From NCBI GenBank assembly GCA_022842935.1, contig JALHOP010000011.1, forward strand, positions 1-64,000: a stretch of 64,000 nucleotides of DNA, in the 5' to 3' direction. This document shows positions 19,953 to 29,198 of this stretch, one piece after another. Within the stretch, counting starts at the first letter, position 1. Each line of letters starts with the position of its first letter. The notes below the pieces were generated by a model, which saw nothing but the letters and a program-made list of their open reading frames with translations, made no database searches and was not told the origin of the DNA. A program made the position numbers and the translations under genes. The stretch comes from Myxococcota bacterium. GTDB lineage: Bacteria; Myxococcota; XYA12-FULL-58-9; JALHOP01.

Positions 19953-20899
19953 ACGACGCGCCCCTTGGCCTTTTCCTCGTCCCGCCAACGAGCCTTGCTG
20001 TCATGGGCGCGTTCTGGGTTCACCACGAGCGTGCCTGCGTCGGCGCGCTCGCGACGCCCCATGGCATCTTCGGCAACGACGACAATAGGGTTCTCCCCCT
20101 CCGCAAGGGGCAAGAGGACGCTAAAGCGTCCGTCGCGCTGCGTGGTCGCGACGACGCCGTTCACTCTGACGAAGGCGCCGGGGCTGGTCTCGCCCCGCAC
20201 CACGCTCGTGCGTTCGCGCTGAACACGCTGGGAGGAGCCGACGACCTTCAAGAAAAGGGTCGAAGGAATGGCCGATGGCGTCGTCGGGGCGTCCGCGCCG
20301 AACACGCTCGACTGTTCGCCTTCACGCAGCTCGACGACCTCGCCGCCCGCAGTAAGCCGCACGCGACCGCGCCGTGCCGCCACCGTGACCTGCCCATCGC
20401 CGGACGTGAGGAGTGAAAAGTCGCCATTGCGCGCCGTGGTGACCGCGGTGGACCCGCGACTCTCCACCTGGAGATCGATGGAACTCTTGTCGCTCATACT
20501 GGCGTCGAGCCTACCGCTCTCGAGCCGCAATCGCGTCGCGTCAGGCGCGTATTCCCGAACCGAGAGCAGTGTACTCGGCGCAAGACCAAGACGAGCACCG
20601 TCGGCGACCTGCAGTGTCGCGCGCGCCCCCTCGGCCGTTCGAACGGCGTCCTCGACGGCCAACGCGTCACCGATTCGCACGGCGGTCCACGACGACGCAC
20701 CCGGCGCTTGACGCTCGACGACACCCTCGACGCTGGTGACGCCGATGGGATCGCGGCGGGTGGGGGTTACGGGCGCCTTGGGTGGTGTCGGCGCAGGAGA
20801 CGCGGTAACGGGTGGCGCCGCTTGTCGCGAAAGGCGGTGGACGCCCCAGGCGACAGCAACCAGCACGGCGAGCGCAAAGAGGAGCCGAGGCGACCTCAT
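19946..20899 (-). CDS. FecR-domain periplasmic protein with membrane anchor
   Basis: 317 aa. N-terminal anchor LLFALAVLVAVAWGVHRL, then a Pro-rich linker, FecR-like domain at about 55-195 (VEGVVERQAPG, VRTAEGARATLQVADGARLG, LLSVREYAP, RLESGRLDASM), and a C-terminal Ig-like unit resembling glucodextranase B domains (GETSPGAFVRVNGVVATTQR). FecR domains relay ligand occupancy across the periplasm, usually to anti-sigma factors; here the partner genes are a histidine kinase (4-base overlap upstream) and a beta-barrel protein (7-base overlap downstream). This suggests a kinase-coupled variant of envelope sensing. Confidence 0.85.
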   Translation of the reverse strand: MRSPRLLFALAVLVAVAWGVHRLSRQAAPPVTASPAPTPPKAPVTPTRRDPIGVTSVEGVVERQAPGASSWTAVRIGDALAVEDAVRTAEGARATLQVADGARLGLAPSTLLSVREYAPDATRLRLESGRLDASMSDKSSIDLQVESRGSTAVTTARNGDFSLLTSGDGQVTVAARRGRVRLTAGGEVVELREGEQSSVFGADAPTTPSAIPSTLFLKVVGSSQRVQRERTSVVRGETSPGAFVRVNGVVATTQRDGRFSVLLPLAEGENPIVVVAEDAMGRRERADAGTLVVNPERAHDSKARWRDEEKAKGRVVW

Positions 20900-22746
20900 A
20901 CGAGATGCGCTCTTCGTGCGCCGGCTGGTAACGTGACGATCATAGTCGTGCCTTCTCCAACGACACTTTTCGCCTTGATTGTGCCATGGTGGTCGCCGAC
21001 GAGCTTGAACGCAACGGTGAGCCCAAGGCCTTCACCGCGCCAAGTCTCGTCTTTCGTGGAGAAGAAGGGGTCGAAGATCTTCTCAAGGTTCTCCGCGGCG
21101 ATCCCACGGCCCGTGTCAGCAAAGACGACCTGAACAACCTTGTCTTCGAGGCAGCTGGTAGAGATGGTCAACTCGCCGCCTTGCGGCATCGCTAGACCAG
21201 CGTTCTTGACGATTTCGAGAAACGCTTGGCGTAGCTGAGCGCCGTTGCCAACAACCATGGGAAGATCGCTAGCAAAGCGCCGCGAGAGCCGGACGCCGGC
21301 CTTCGCGAGCGCATCGACCGCGAGACTCAGCGTCTCCTCGATGACCGCGTGAACATCGACAGGTGCGAAGCCCTTGCCTGCCTGATCTTGTGACAGAGCA
21401 AGGAAACGCTGCACGATGTCACGAATCCTCCAGCTCTCTTTCTCGGCGACGTCGAGAAGCTCACGTGCGCGCTCGGCGCCCCCTTCTTTGCCCATCTTTG
21501 CGCGGAGCAATTGAATGATGCCCAAGACGCCCGTAAGCGGATTGTTGATCTCGTGGGCGACCCCTGCCCCGAGCGACGTCATCGCGGCCATTTTCTGCGC
21601 CTGCAAGAGCTGCGCTTGAGCTTCGCGTAGGGCCGCGGTTCTCTCCTCGACGCGTCCTTGGAGCTCGACGTTCCAGGCGCGGATCTCACGATCGCGACGC
21701 TCGACCTCTTCGCTCATGTGGTTGAACGTCGCGCCGAGACGGCCTAGCTCGTCGTTTCCATCGACGCTCGAGCGATGGGCGAAGTTGCCACGCGCAAGCT
21801 CGAGCGCGCCACGCACCAACTCCGCGACCGGACGGCTCACGCTTCGCGCGAGCGCAAGGCCCGCGCCAACCGCGACGAGCAGGCTGATGATGGTCCATAC
21901 GACCGCCTGCGCGCGGATGTGCTGGCTTGCAGCGAGCGCCATGTGGACGGGCTGCTCCGCGGTGACCCACCATCCAATGGGAGCCGGGCTTGCGGCGATC
22001 ATGTGCTCAGAGCCGTCAGTGTCTTTCCGGCGCGTGACCGTTGTTTGCTTTGGCGGATCGATATTCGGCGACGTCGCGAATGGTTCGACGGAATCGCCGC
22101 ACATCGCGCGGCCACGGCCGTCCACCGCTACCGTGGTCGTTCCAGAGGGCACTGAGGCAACCAGGGCATCGCAGGTGCGCGCGAGGCTCAAGACCACGGC
22201 GATGAACCAGGCACCGCCTTTCCCCTGGACCCTGAGAACGACCGGGAGGAGCGGACGCCGAAACGCGGCGGACGCGAAAGCGGTTCCGATGGCGTACCCA
22301 TCGCGGCGTGCCTCGGTAAGCGGGACGTTTCGCGCGAAAGCGCGCAGCAGCTCGACATCCGCGGGGGGATGATCGGAAAGGGCGTTGTCCGCCGAGTCGA
22401 CCACCCGATAGACGCTTTCGCCAATGCCCTCGCCATCCTGGTCGAGCAGGGCGACGACGGCGATATCCGGAAGCTGTCGATACAAGAGCCACAATGCGCC
22501 ATCGCGTTCCCGTGCATCGAGCGTCGGCCAGTCGATAGCCCCCGCCGCGAGGCGCAGGGTCCGCTCGGTGCTCTCGAAGTAGCGCGTCACCGTTTCGGCC
22601 CCGTGTTCCGCGAGCTTGCCGTGCAGGGTGGCAAGTGCTCCGTCGAGTGCGCGCTGGTGAATCTCGAGCGCCGTGGTCGCGACGACGACGAGGGGGATCA
22701 ACGCCACCAACGCGACGATCCCAACGAGCTTGGCCCGCAAGGTCAT
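20896..22746 (-). CDS. Membrane sensor histidine kinase (extracellular sensor, HAMP)
   Basis: 616 aa. Membrane segment about 8-27, periplasmic Cache-like sensor (about 30-280), second segment (VVWTIISLLVAVGAGLALA, about 285-303), HAMP linker, coiled coil, HisKA box LGAGVAHEINNPLTGVLGII, and HATPase with FADTGRGI, DPFFSTKDE and GEGLGLTVA. First gene of an overlapping leftward operon with the FecR-domain and Ig-barrel genes. No receiver domain of its own; the double-receiver kinase at 13530-15407 in the same block is a plausible phosphate acceptor. Confidence 0.9.
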   Translation of the reverse strand: MTLRAKLVGIVALVALIPLVVVATTALEIHQRALDGALATLHGKLAEHGAETVTRYFESTERTLRLAAGAIDWPTLDARERDGALWLLYRQLPDIAVVALLDQDGEGIGESVYRVVDSADNALSDHPPADVELLRAFARNVPLTEARRDGYAIGTAFASAAFRRPLLPVVLRVQGKGGAWFIAVVLSLARTCDALVASVPSGTTTVAVDGRGRAMCGDSVEPFATSPNIDPPKQTTVTRRKDTDGSEHMIAASPAPIGWWVTAEQPVHMALAASQHIRAQAVVWTIISLLVAVGAGLALARSVSRPVAELVRGALELARGNFAHRSSVDGNDELGRLGATFNHMSEEVERRDREIRAWNVELQGRVEERTAALREAQAQLLQAQKMAAMTSLGAGVAHEINNPLTGVLGIIQLLRAKMGKEGGAERARELLDVAEKESWRIRDIVQRFLALSQDQAGKGFAPVDVHAVIEETLSLAVDALAKAGVRLSRRFASDLPMVVGNGAQLRQAFLEIVKNAGLAMPQGGELTISTSCLEDKVVQVVFADTGRGIAAENLEKIFDPFFSTKDETWRGEGLGLTVAFKLVGDHHGTIKAKSVVGEGTTMIVTLPAGARRAHLV

Positions 22747-22808
22747 TCGGTTGCGATCTCACACCCGAGCGCCCTGCGAAGCAACATCCGCGTCCGCGAA
22801 ACTTTGGC

Positions 22809-23231
22809 TCAATTCGAAGCCGGGCGACGCTTCGGCTTCCCGGAGGGCTTGCCCTTCTTTTTTGCCGCCTTGGCTTTCGCCGCTGCCTTCGCTTCGGCGG
22901 CGCGTACCTTCGCGATACGGGTAATCAAGCGTACCGGCACCGCCTCATCGTAGGAGAAGTGAATCGACCCTTTGCCGCGAACGCGATCGCGGACTTCGTC
23001 GCCCAACGCGTCGAGGAGACGATCGGTTGCGGGGTAGATGGCGTAGTGCTTCGTGAAGCTCGCGAAGTACAACACCATGGTGCCGTCGATCGTGTAAACG
23101 GGGATGCGGTACGAGATACCCTCGGTCGCCCGCGGTAGCGCCTTGCGCAGAAGAGCACGCAGGTGCTCGAGCGTCGCGCGATGGGCGCGCGGTCGTGCTG
23201 CGATGTACGTGTCGATGGTCGTACTGTTCAC
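22809..23231 (-). CDS. DUF1801-family (YdhG-like) protein with basic tail
   Basis: About 140 aa from GTG 23231 (VNSTTIDTYIAARPRAH), the start that matches the family N-terminus; the frame is open further upstream without resemblance. The DUF1801 core shows ISYRIPVYTIDGTMVLYFAS, HYAIYPATDRLLDALGDEV and HFSYDEAVPVRLITRIAKVR. The C-terminal 40 residues are Lys/Ala/Pro-rich, a basic tail that could contact nucleic acid. Family members include the iron-handling protein Fra/YdhG of Bacillus; the role here is unknown. Confidence 0.8.
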   Translation of the reverse strand: MNSTTIDTYIAARPRAHRATLEHLRALLRKALPRATEGISYRIPVYTIDGTMVLYFASFTKHYAIYPATDRLLDALGDEVRDRVRGKGSIHFSYDEAVPVRLITRIAKVRAAEAKAAAKAKAAKKKGKPSGKPKRRPASN

Positions 23232-23238
23232 GCGAGCC

Positions 23239-23484
23239 TCACTGTCGCGCGAGGAGCCCGGAGATTCCCATAGCGACCGCGATGAGGCCAAGCAACGCGA
23301 CGAGTGGACCAAAGAAGTATCGCGTCAACTTCATGGCGCGCTCCATGCCCAACAGAGCCACCCAGACGCGGCCGCGACCATGGGTGAGACCCCAGCGCGC
23401 CACCCCTTCACGGGTGGTCAGCAGGAAACCGATGACCAAAAACGCCGCGCCAACCCCCAAGCCAACAATCGTCTCGTGTTGCAT
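23239..23484 (-). CDS. Small two-span membrane protein, unknown
   Basis: 81 aa starting MQHETIVGLGVGAAFLVIGF, with hydrophobic segments at about 6-22 and 57-78 separated by a basic loop (TREGVARWGLTHGRGR). The frame is open far upstream but non-hydrophobic there; ATG 23484 is the sensible start. The gene ends 7 bases before the DUF1801 start, so they form an operon. No family recognised. Confidence 0.6.
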   Translation of the reverse strand: MQHETIVGLGVGAAFLVIGFLLTTREGVARWGLTHGRGRVWVALLGMERAMKLTRYFFGPLVALLGLIAVAMGISGLLARQ

Positions 23485-23641
23485 GCTGCGGCGTCTATCC
23501 ACCCGCCGGCTGGGCGGTAAAGTGCCGGGTGATGACGGCGAGGCAGGCGGAACCACCGTGGGCAAGCGCGAGGCTTTTGGCCTTCCGGTCCACGAACGTT
23601 TTGATTTGACGACCGGGCCGCGCCTCCGATAGCCGCACCGC

Positions 23642-24736
23642 ATGCGCCCCACACCCTCTTGCCGTGCTCCCTTAGCAGTGCTCGTGTCGCTCACCCTCGC
23701 GGGCTGCGGAGAGGTTGCCGAGTCCTTCGCCCGCACCGTCGACGCCACGTATAGCCCAAGCAGCGTCACGGTCTTTGCGGGCTCGAGTGAACAAGTCACT
23801 CTCACCGTGACGTGCGCTGACGGAGCCCTCGACACGGCTTTCGGGCGCCTCAACGTCGAGATCAAGATCGACCCCGATAACACCCTACCCGCCAGCATCA
23901 CGACGAGCGTGAGCGGCGACGTGTCAGTCGTCGACGGCTTTTACCGGATCCCATGCAGGACGCCAACGAGCACGCCGAACCTCAGCACCGCGACTCTGGA
24001 AATCACGCTCGTCGCGTCGACGGCGGCCTCATCCGGCAGCTACGTCGTGCCAACCTTGGTGCGGGTCGAACCCCTCACAGCCGACGACGAGTCCCGCGAC
24101 TCGACCATCGTCGAGCTCGGCCTCGAGGTCGTACCCGCCTCGGGTGCCTTTGGCACCGAGCTGCTCGCTAACCCGAGCTTCGAGCTACCAACGCTGGGCT
24201 CAGGTCTCCCAACCGCGATCGGTGGCTGGAAGGGCGACCTTACGAGCGGCGTGCAAACCGAAAACGGCATCGCGCCGCACGAGGGTAGCCGCATGCTCCG
24301 CTTCGTTGCGACGGGCAGCGTTGGCAGCACCAACACGGTCGCGAGCCAGCAGTGGCAAATCGTCAACACCAACGCTTACACAACCGCGCTTGCGGGTCAG
24401 GCCTATCATCTCGAAGGCTCCGTCTGGGTGAACCGTATCGACGCTGGCGTCAGTACCGATCGGCGCTTCGACGTGCGCTTGCTCGCCTTCGACGGACCGA
24501 TCACTGACTTCGCAACCCGCTTCGCGGCAGCCACCTGGCTCGAAGCGCAGACCGCAAGCGTCGATAGCGTCAGCGACACCTGGCAGCTCCTGAGCGTGAG
24601 CCTGACGCCGCCAGCAGGGACCACCTACGTGGTCATGGAGATTTACGCCTTCGAAGACGTCGTCAACGACAGCGACGGCACCGAGTTCGCCGGTCACTAC
24701 GCCGATGACGCGTCACTGGTGTTCGTCGCGGACTAG
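23642..24736 (+). CDS. Lipoprotein with carbohydrate-binding-like domain
   Basis: 364 aa. Signal peptide with lipobox SLTLAGC (Cys22). An N-terminal beta domain of about 130 residues (SSVTVFAGSSEQVTLTVTC) is followed by a jelly-roll-like domain opening ELLANPSFELP and containing WQIVNTNAYTTALAGQAYHL, WVNR and DDASLVFV, the pattern of CBM4/9-type modules. It stands alone, divergent from the small membrane gene at 23484. Likely an outer-membrane or surface protein; ligand not determined. Confidence 0.7.
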   Translation: MRPTPSCRAPLAVLVSLTLAGCGEVAESFARTVDATYSPSSVTVFAGSSEQVTLTVTCADGALDTAFGRLNVEIKIDPDNTLPASITTSVSGDVSVVDGFYRIPCRTPTSTPNLSTATLEITLVASTAASSGSYVVPTLVRVEPLTADDESRDSTIVELGLEVVPASGAFGTELLANPSFELPTLGSGLPTAIGGWKGDLTSGVQTENGIAPHEGSRMLRFVATGSVGSTNTVASQQWQIVNTNAYTTALAGQAYHLEGSVWVNRIDAGVSTDRRFDVRLLAFDGPITDFATRFAAATWLEAQTASVDSVSDTWQLLSVSLTPPAGTTYVVMEIYAFEDVVNDSDGTEFAGHYADDASLVFVAD

Positions 24737-24756
24737 AACGTATCTCGGCTAGCGCA

Positions 24757-25821
24757 TCACGGTCGGACCGCTTCTTCGACGTACCAATGCATCACACCGT
24801 CATAGCGGTTCCAAAGCGGAACCCACATGGGACCTTTGAAACCCTGGTCACTCTCGCCAACGACGATGAGTAAGCGCCGCTTTCCCTGAGTAGTGGCGAC
24901 GGATCCGGCGCCGACGACTTTGCGCCGCAGCTCGGTAACACCGGGCTGCCTGGGCCGGCAGCGCAAGACATCATCGACCACCTCGTAGTTTCCGTCGTGA
25001 TGTTCGGCTTGCGGCGGTATTGCCGAGCCTGTGCCAGGGTTGAACGCGTAGTAGGAAAACCCATAGGCGTATTTCCCGTCCGGCCCGAGCGCGAGCTTGC
25101 TCGTTGCACCACGCACGGCCGTGCCAGCGCTGGTCCCTGTCTGTGCGTTGACGAACGCGCTCCCGACACTGCCGTCTTCATAGGCCCAGGCGCCGCGAAT
25201 GTCGGCGGCGCCAAAAAGTGGCCCGCTCGCCGTGCGTCCCGGCATGCGAATACTGTCGAGTAGACCAAAGAGATGCTGCGAAAGAGCCCAGTGGGCGCTG
25301 CCGTCGACTGCGTCGGGGAAGTTAACGCCATCCCAGCCGCCGATGGTGGTCGCGACGATGGTCTGCGTTTGTTTGCCAAGGTCGAGAAGATACATCACCG
25401 CATAGATGGCTTGTGTTTGATTGGGCCGCTCGAAGAAGCGACCCATGAAGTAAGCGTCGACACCACCGGGTAGGCGTCCGCGATAGTGTACAACGGTAGT
25501 CTCGTTGGGCTTGCCGTACGGCACCGCGATCTGACGACGCCACTCCGTCTCGAACTGCGCCGCGAGGCCGTTCGTCGCCTGAACCGGGTTGTAGACGACG
25601 ATGCGAGCCGCGTGATTCGCGCGCGGCTCGGGTGTCAGGCGCACATCGAAGGCGGTCGCCTCGGGATAGACGGTTTTCGCCCAGCCCGCTGGCGGCGTGT
25701 AGAACACGCCATCAGGATTCGCCGTGACCGCGGAAGCAGGCTCTGCTGGTGGTGTCGCATGCGCGCTCGAGCTCGCAAGCGCGACCGACACCATGAGAGC
25801 AAATGAGGCGCGGACTGGCAT
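24757..25821 (-). CDS. Secreted protein of unknown function
   Basis: 354 aa starting MPVRASFALMVSVALASSSA, signal peptide cleaved near AHA-TPP (about residue 22). ATG 25821 has GGGAGGGG upstream. The mature part contains FYTPPAGWAKTVYPEA, a central domain with WALSQHLFGLLDSIRM, and a C-terminal beta-rich domain (LALGPDGKYAYGFSYY, YEVVDDVLRCRP). It is exported and probably periplasmic. It follows the Gre-like gene by 26 bases in the same direction. I do not recognise a family. Confidence 0.7.
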   Translation of the reverse strand: MPVRASFALMVSVALASSSAHATPPAEPASAVTANPDGVFYTPPAGWAKTVYPEATAFDVRLTPEPRANHAARIVVYNPVQATNGLAAQFETEWRRQIAVPYGKPNETTVVHYRGRLPGGVDAYFMGRFFERPNQTQAIYAVMYLLDLGKQTQTIVATTIGGWDGVNFPDAVDGSAHWALSQHLFGLLDSIRMPGRTASGPLFGAADIRGAWAYEDGSVGSAFVNAQTGTSAGTAVRGATSKLALGPDGKYAYGFSYYAFNPGTGSAIPPQAEHHDGNYEVVDDVLRCRPRQPGVTELRRKVVGAGSVATTQGKRRLLIVVGESDQGFKGPMWVPLWNRYDGVMHWYVEEAVRP

Positions 25822-25847
25822 GGCCCCTCCCGGGAGCGGCGAGGCAA

Positions 25848-26363
25848 CTAGCTTACGTCGACGATGGTCCACTCGCGCAGCTCGCCGTTGATCGTGACGT
25901 CGATGACATCGCCGGCGCGCTTACCGAGGAGGCTTTTGCCGAGCGGAGACCACGGTGTGATCACCGAGATGAAACCGTCTCCACCGGGCCCGGTGAGCTC
26001 GGTGCCGGCGCCAACGGGCAGCAACATGAGCGTTCGCTCTTCGCCTTCACCGTCATCGGTATCGATCGCGACGTCGACCATGGCGCCGATGGCGATGGGG
26101 CTCTTGGCGTTGAACTGCGGCAGCTCGCGCATGGCGAACTTGCCAAGCACCTCCAACTCTTCAGTGGCCCGTCGCATACGTATCGCATGCCCCTTGGCGA
26201 GGCTGCCGAACTCGACGGCCGCGCGCGCGTCTTCTTTCTTCTCGGCCTCGGTCGCCATGTTGGCGGCGGCGTCACCGGCATCCATCGCGGTGCGCTTGGC
26301 GTTGCCGACGATCTCGACATAGCGGGCCTTGAGCTGCTCGATGAAAAAACGCTTTGGCGCCAT
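25848..26363 (-). CDS. GreA/GreB-like transcript cleavage factor family protein
   Basis: 171 aa. An N-terminal helical stretch (about 1-75) that could form the antiparallel coiled coil, and a C-terminal FKBP-like domain with the family block VITPWSPLGKSLLGKRAGDV followed by IDVTINGELREWTIVDV. The tip acidic pair of GreA (DE at the coiled-coil turn) may correspond to the EKKEDAR region but is not clear. It could be a true Gre factor, or an Rnk/Gfh-like paralogue that acts at the RNA polymerase secondary channel without cleavage stimulation. A basic N-terminus (MAPKRFF) is present. Confidence 0.85.
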   Translation of the reverse strand: MAPKRFFIEQLKARYVEIVGNAKRTAMDAGDAAANMATEAEKKEDARAAVEFGSLAKGHAIRMRRATEELEVLGKFAMRELPQFNAKSPIAIGAMVDVAIDTDDGEGEERTLMLLPVGAGTELTGPGGDGFISVITPWSPLGKSLLGKRAGDVIDVTINGELREWTIVDVS

Positions 26364-26508
26364 GATGGGCGCAGGTTAGCGCGGGCCGTCGACGAACGAA
26401 AAAAACTGGCGTCGCGTGAACCGATGCGTTGTCGACCGCGTAGCCTGCGGGCCGTGCGTCGCAGCGTCAGATTGCGCCGCACCCTGGCGCCAGATAGTTT
26501 CTCGGGCC

Positions 26509-27879
26509 ATGGCAAGCCTCGCGGCAGTGGGAAAGAAGTACAAGCTTGATATCCCGCCTCAGGTTGCTGCGCTGTACGCAAAAAGAGACGGCGAGCGGGC
26601 AGGTGAATTCACCTGGCGCTTGCACACTCTCGCCGAGATGATGAACCTCGACCTCGACGATGGCTGGCTCAACCACTCGGACGATGGCGCCTTCGTCAAG
26701 ACGCTCGGCGGAGTATTGCCACTCATCACCAACGACAGCTCAGACCTTCTCGTATTGCACGTGGGCGGGCCCCTTGATGGTTATCTGTCGCTCGTCGCGC
26801 ATGACACCTCTGACATTGACCTCGCCCATGCCAACCTCGACGCCTTCCTGGCGGACCGCAACTCCTTCGACACCATGGGTCCTCAAACGAAGCCCACCGC
26901 GGCGGATCTGAAAGCTGCGAGCGCCCTTCAAGCAAAAGCCGTCGAGCTGCGGCGGGGTGAGGTCTATGCAGAGCGAAACGCTCGGCTGCTTCGGCGAGAG
27001 GCGCAAATCCAGGAGCCACAGTACTGGGCGGCGTCCGGCCTGCCACACCGATTGCTCGTCGTTGGCGAGCACCTCATCGCCAGTATCGTGGACGATCCGG
27101 TGGTCGACGTCTTCGACAAGAGCGGTAAGCGTCAATCGGTTCAGTCAAAGAACTCCGGTACGCCGTATATCGTCGGCAGCGCTGACCAACCGGCGGCATA
27201 CTACGCGGCCGAAGACACGGCGTGGCGGCTCACCACCGATGGCAAGCAATCGCGTTTGTTCACGCGAGAGGGGCTCGGTGAGATTGTCTCGAGCATCACG
27301 GGACACTTGCTCACCTGCAGCACAGAAAGCAGCGACACGACGGAAGTGCGCATCTGGGACAGCGCCAGTGGTGAGCTCGTCCAGCGAGTCGATCTTGGCG
27401 TCGAGGGTCTGTATTTTTTCTTGGCCCTCGATCGAGCGAGTGTCGTTGTAGTCAGCGCGAGCGATGTGCGTCGTGTATTGGTTGCTGACGGGAAGAGCAC
27501 CACCCTCGCTAGCCTTGACGACATCTGCATCGCGCGCATTTCAGCGACTCACGACCGCATATGTCTCATCAGCGAAACCGGGACGCTCCACGTAGTCGAC
27601 CTGAAGAAGGGCAAGGTCCTTGGCAACAACCCCGAAGCACACGATGGAAGCCCCGCCGGCATGGCCATCCTGGACAACGGCTCTGTAGTCACCTGCTCGA
27701 GCATCGACAACTCGATTCGTGTTCATGACCCGCGAGCGAAAACCTTGTCGCGTCGTATCGCTGAGCGCCCCGCAGCGCTGTGCAGAGGGGAGAACAACCG
27801 CATCTACGTGGGTTTCCCTTACCGCGGTGTCGCCCGCTACGACGTAGATTCATCAGGCGTCTTGAGCTCAGTCGTTTGA
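26509..27879 (+). CDS. SUKH-domain protein with C-terminal beta-propeller
   Basis: 456 aa from ATG 26509. N-terminal about 150 residues resemble SMI1/KNR4 (SUKH) domains: GGVLPLITNDSSDLLVLHVGG with SLVAHDTSDIDLAHANLDAFL. The remainder is a WD40/PQQ-like propeller (EVRIWDSASGELVQRVDLG, DDICIARISATHDRICLI, TCSSIDNSIRVHDPRAKTLS). SUKH domains are common immunity proteins against polymorphic toxins; fusion to a propeller suggests a binding adaptor. First gene of a three-gene rightward cluster with a secreted protein and a WG-repeat protein. No toxin gene is identifiable next to it. Confidence 0.7.
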   Translation: MASLAAVGKKYKLDIPPQVAALYAKRDGERAGEFTWRLHTLAEMMNLDLDDGWLNHSDDGAFVKTLGGVLPLITNDSSDLLVLHVGGPLDGYLSLVAHDTSDIDLAHANLDAFLADRNSFDTMGPQTKPTAADLKAASALQAKAVELRRGEVYAERNARLLRREAQIQEPQYWAASGLPHRLLVVGEHLIASIVDDPVVDVFDKSGKRQSVQSKNSGTPYIVGSADQPAAYYAAEDTAWRLTTDGKQSRLFTREGLGEIVSSITGHLLTCSTESSDTTEVRIWDSASGELVQRVDLGVEGLYFFLALDRASVVVVSASDVRRVLVADGKSTTLASLDDICIARISATHDRICLISETGTLHVVDLKKGKVLGNNPEAHDGSPAGMAILDNGSVVTCSSIDNSIRVHDPRAKTLSRRIAERPAALCRGENNRIYVGFPYRGVARYDVDSSGVLSSVV

Positions 27880-27905
27880 CCTCGTTCGTTTGGAATCGGA
27901 TCGAC

Positions 27906-29198
27906 GTGCAGCGGCACTACCTGACAACGCGACACTTAGTTTTGTCTGCTATAACGGCTGTTGTCGTATGGCCAAGCATCGCCTCTGGCCACGAAAGCGA
28001 TTGGCTCTATTTCCCCATGTACGAGCGCGACACCGCGCACGCAGTCGACCTCCGCGCTCTTCGGTTTCGACCCGATGGTCTGCTCTTCTCGGCAACCCGG
28101 TATCCGAGACATTCAGACGAGAACTGGAGCGAAGAGGCGACAGCGCGCGGTTGGTACAACTACGAGACAAAGCTCATCGATTGTCGCACTGGCTTTTTCG
28201 TGGCGCTCGATGAGCAACTGCTCGACCGAGAAGGCAGACCCATCGAACGACGCGAGATTCCGCTCGCGCAGCAGCGGCAACGTCTCATCGACGCGTTGGA
28301 CCCTTATAGGCAACGCCGTTGGCCCGACAACAGTGAGACGCTGCTTGCCTGCGCGGCTGCCTCGGACCCGACTTTACGTGTGCGCCGGGAACGCGCCGCG
28401 CGAGCTCCAATGCCGCTCATTTCGTACGAGCCCGCGACGCAACGCTACATGAGCGACTCTTGGGCCCTACTCGAGCGCGTGATGAAGCCGATCGATCTCG
28501 AGACGATGAAGCGCGCGAAGATTCGCACGAGCACCGAGCTGTTCTCGCACATTCGCCGCCAAGCCGTCGCATGGCGAACGAGGTTCGACTCTACCTACGA
28601 GCCAGAAACGCTCTCGCAGACAGCGCTCGAACAGATCCAGGCGCGCGCCCTCGAGCTCGTTCACGGCCCTAAACCCCACGTGCGGGTGATCGAAAGCGAC
28701 GTCATCGAGTTGGCCTCGGAATGGACAACACTGTGGGGCGACGAGGACCGTCCGAAGGCCGCGGCCGCAGCGCGACTTCACGCGACGATCGCGCTCACCG
28801 ACTGCTCCGTACAGGTCACCGTTCCGATTCAGCGCATCTGGCTCGACCTTCATGGTGCTGTGCTATTCGCGCGACCCATTGCGGTCGCGCAAGCGCGCGC
28901 CGATGTGCTCCGGCAGCTCGAGGGTCGCGAGGATGCGCCTTCGGTCTACACCGGGAGCGGGCCAAACGAGAGCGACTTCGTAAGCGAAGCGTGCCAGGTT
29001 CTTGCAGTGGCAAAGCGGCGCGCGAGCGCAGGAACCAACGACGCGAGCGATGCGAACGACAATCGACTCGCCTTTGGCCTCACCCGCGACGACATCAACA
29101 CGGCGGACACCGCCGAGGCAGCGCTCCTGCGCGTGCGGACCCTCGCCCGTTCGTCTTCGCCCGAGACAAGCTCGTCCCCGCCGATGCCACCACGATGA
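27906..29198 (+). CDS. Exported protein of unknown function
   Basis: 430 aa from GTG 27906, giving a signal peptide TTRHLVLSAITAVVVWPSIASG. A TTG at 27876 overlapping the previous stop is an alternative start. The mature part begins HESDWLYFPMYERDTAHAVD and contains a Trp/Arg-rich helical middle and a C-terminal helical domain. There are few Cys. No family recognised. Its stop overlaps the WG-repeat gene start as ATGA, so the two are translationally coupled and probably act together in the periplasm or at the surface. Confidence 0.7.
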   Translation: MQRHYLTTRHLVLSAITAVVVWPSIASGHESDWLYFPMYERDTAHAVDLRALRFRPDGLLFSATRYPRHSDENWSEEATARGWYNYETKLIDCRTGFFVALDEQLLDREGRPIERREIPLAQQRQRLIDALDPYRQRRWPDNSETLLACAAASDPTLRVRRERAARAPMPLISYEPATQRYMSDSWALLERVMKPIDLETMKRAKIRTSTELFSHIRRQAVAWRTRFDSTYEPETLSQTALEQIQARALELVHGPKPHVRVIESDVIELASEWTTLWGDEDRPKAAAAARLHATIALTDCSVQVTVPIQRIWLDLHGAVLFARPIAVAQARADVLRQLEGREDAPSVYTGSGPNESDFVSEACQVLAVAKRRASAGTNDASDANDNRLAFGLTRDDINTADTAEAALLRVRTLARSSSPETSSSPPMPPR

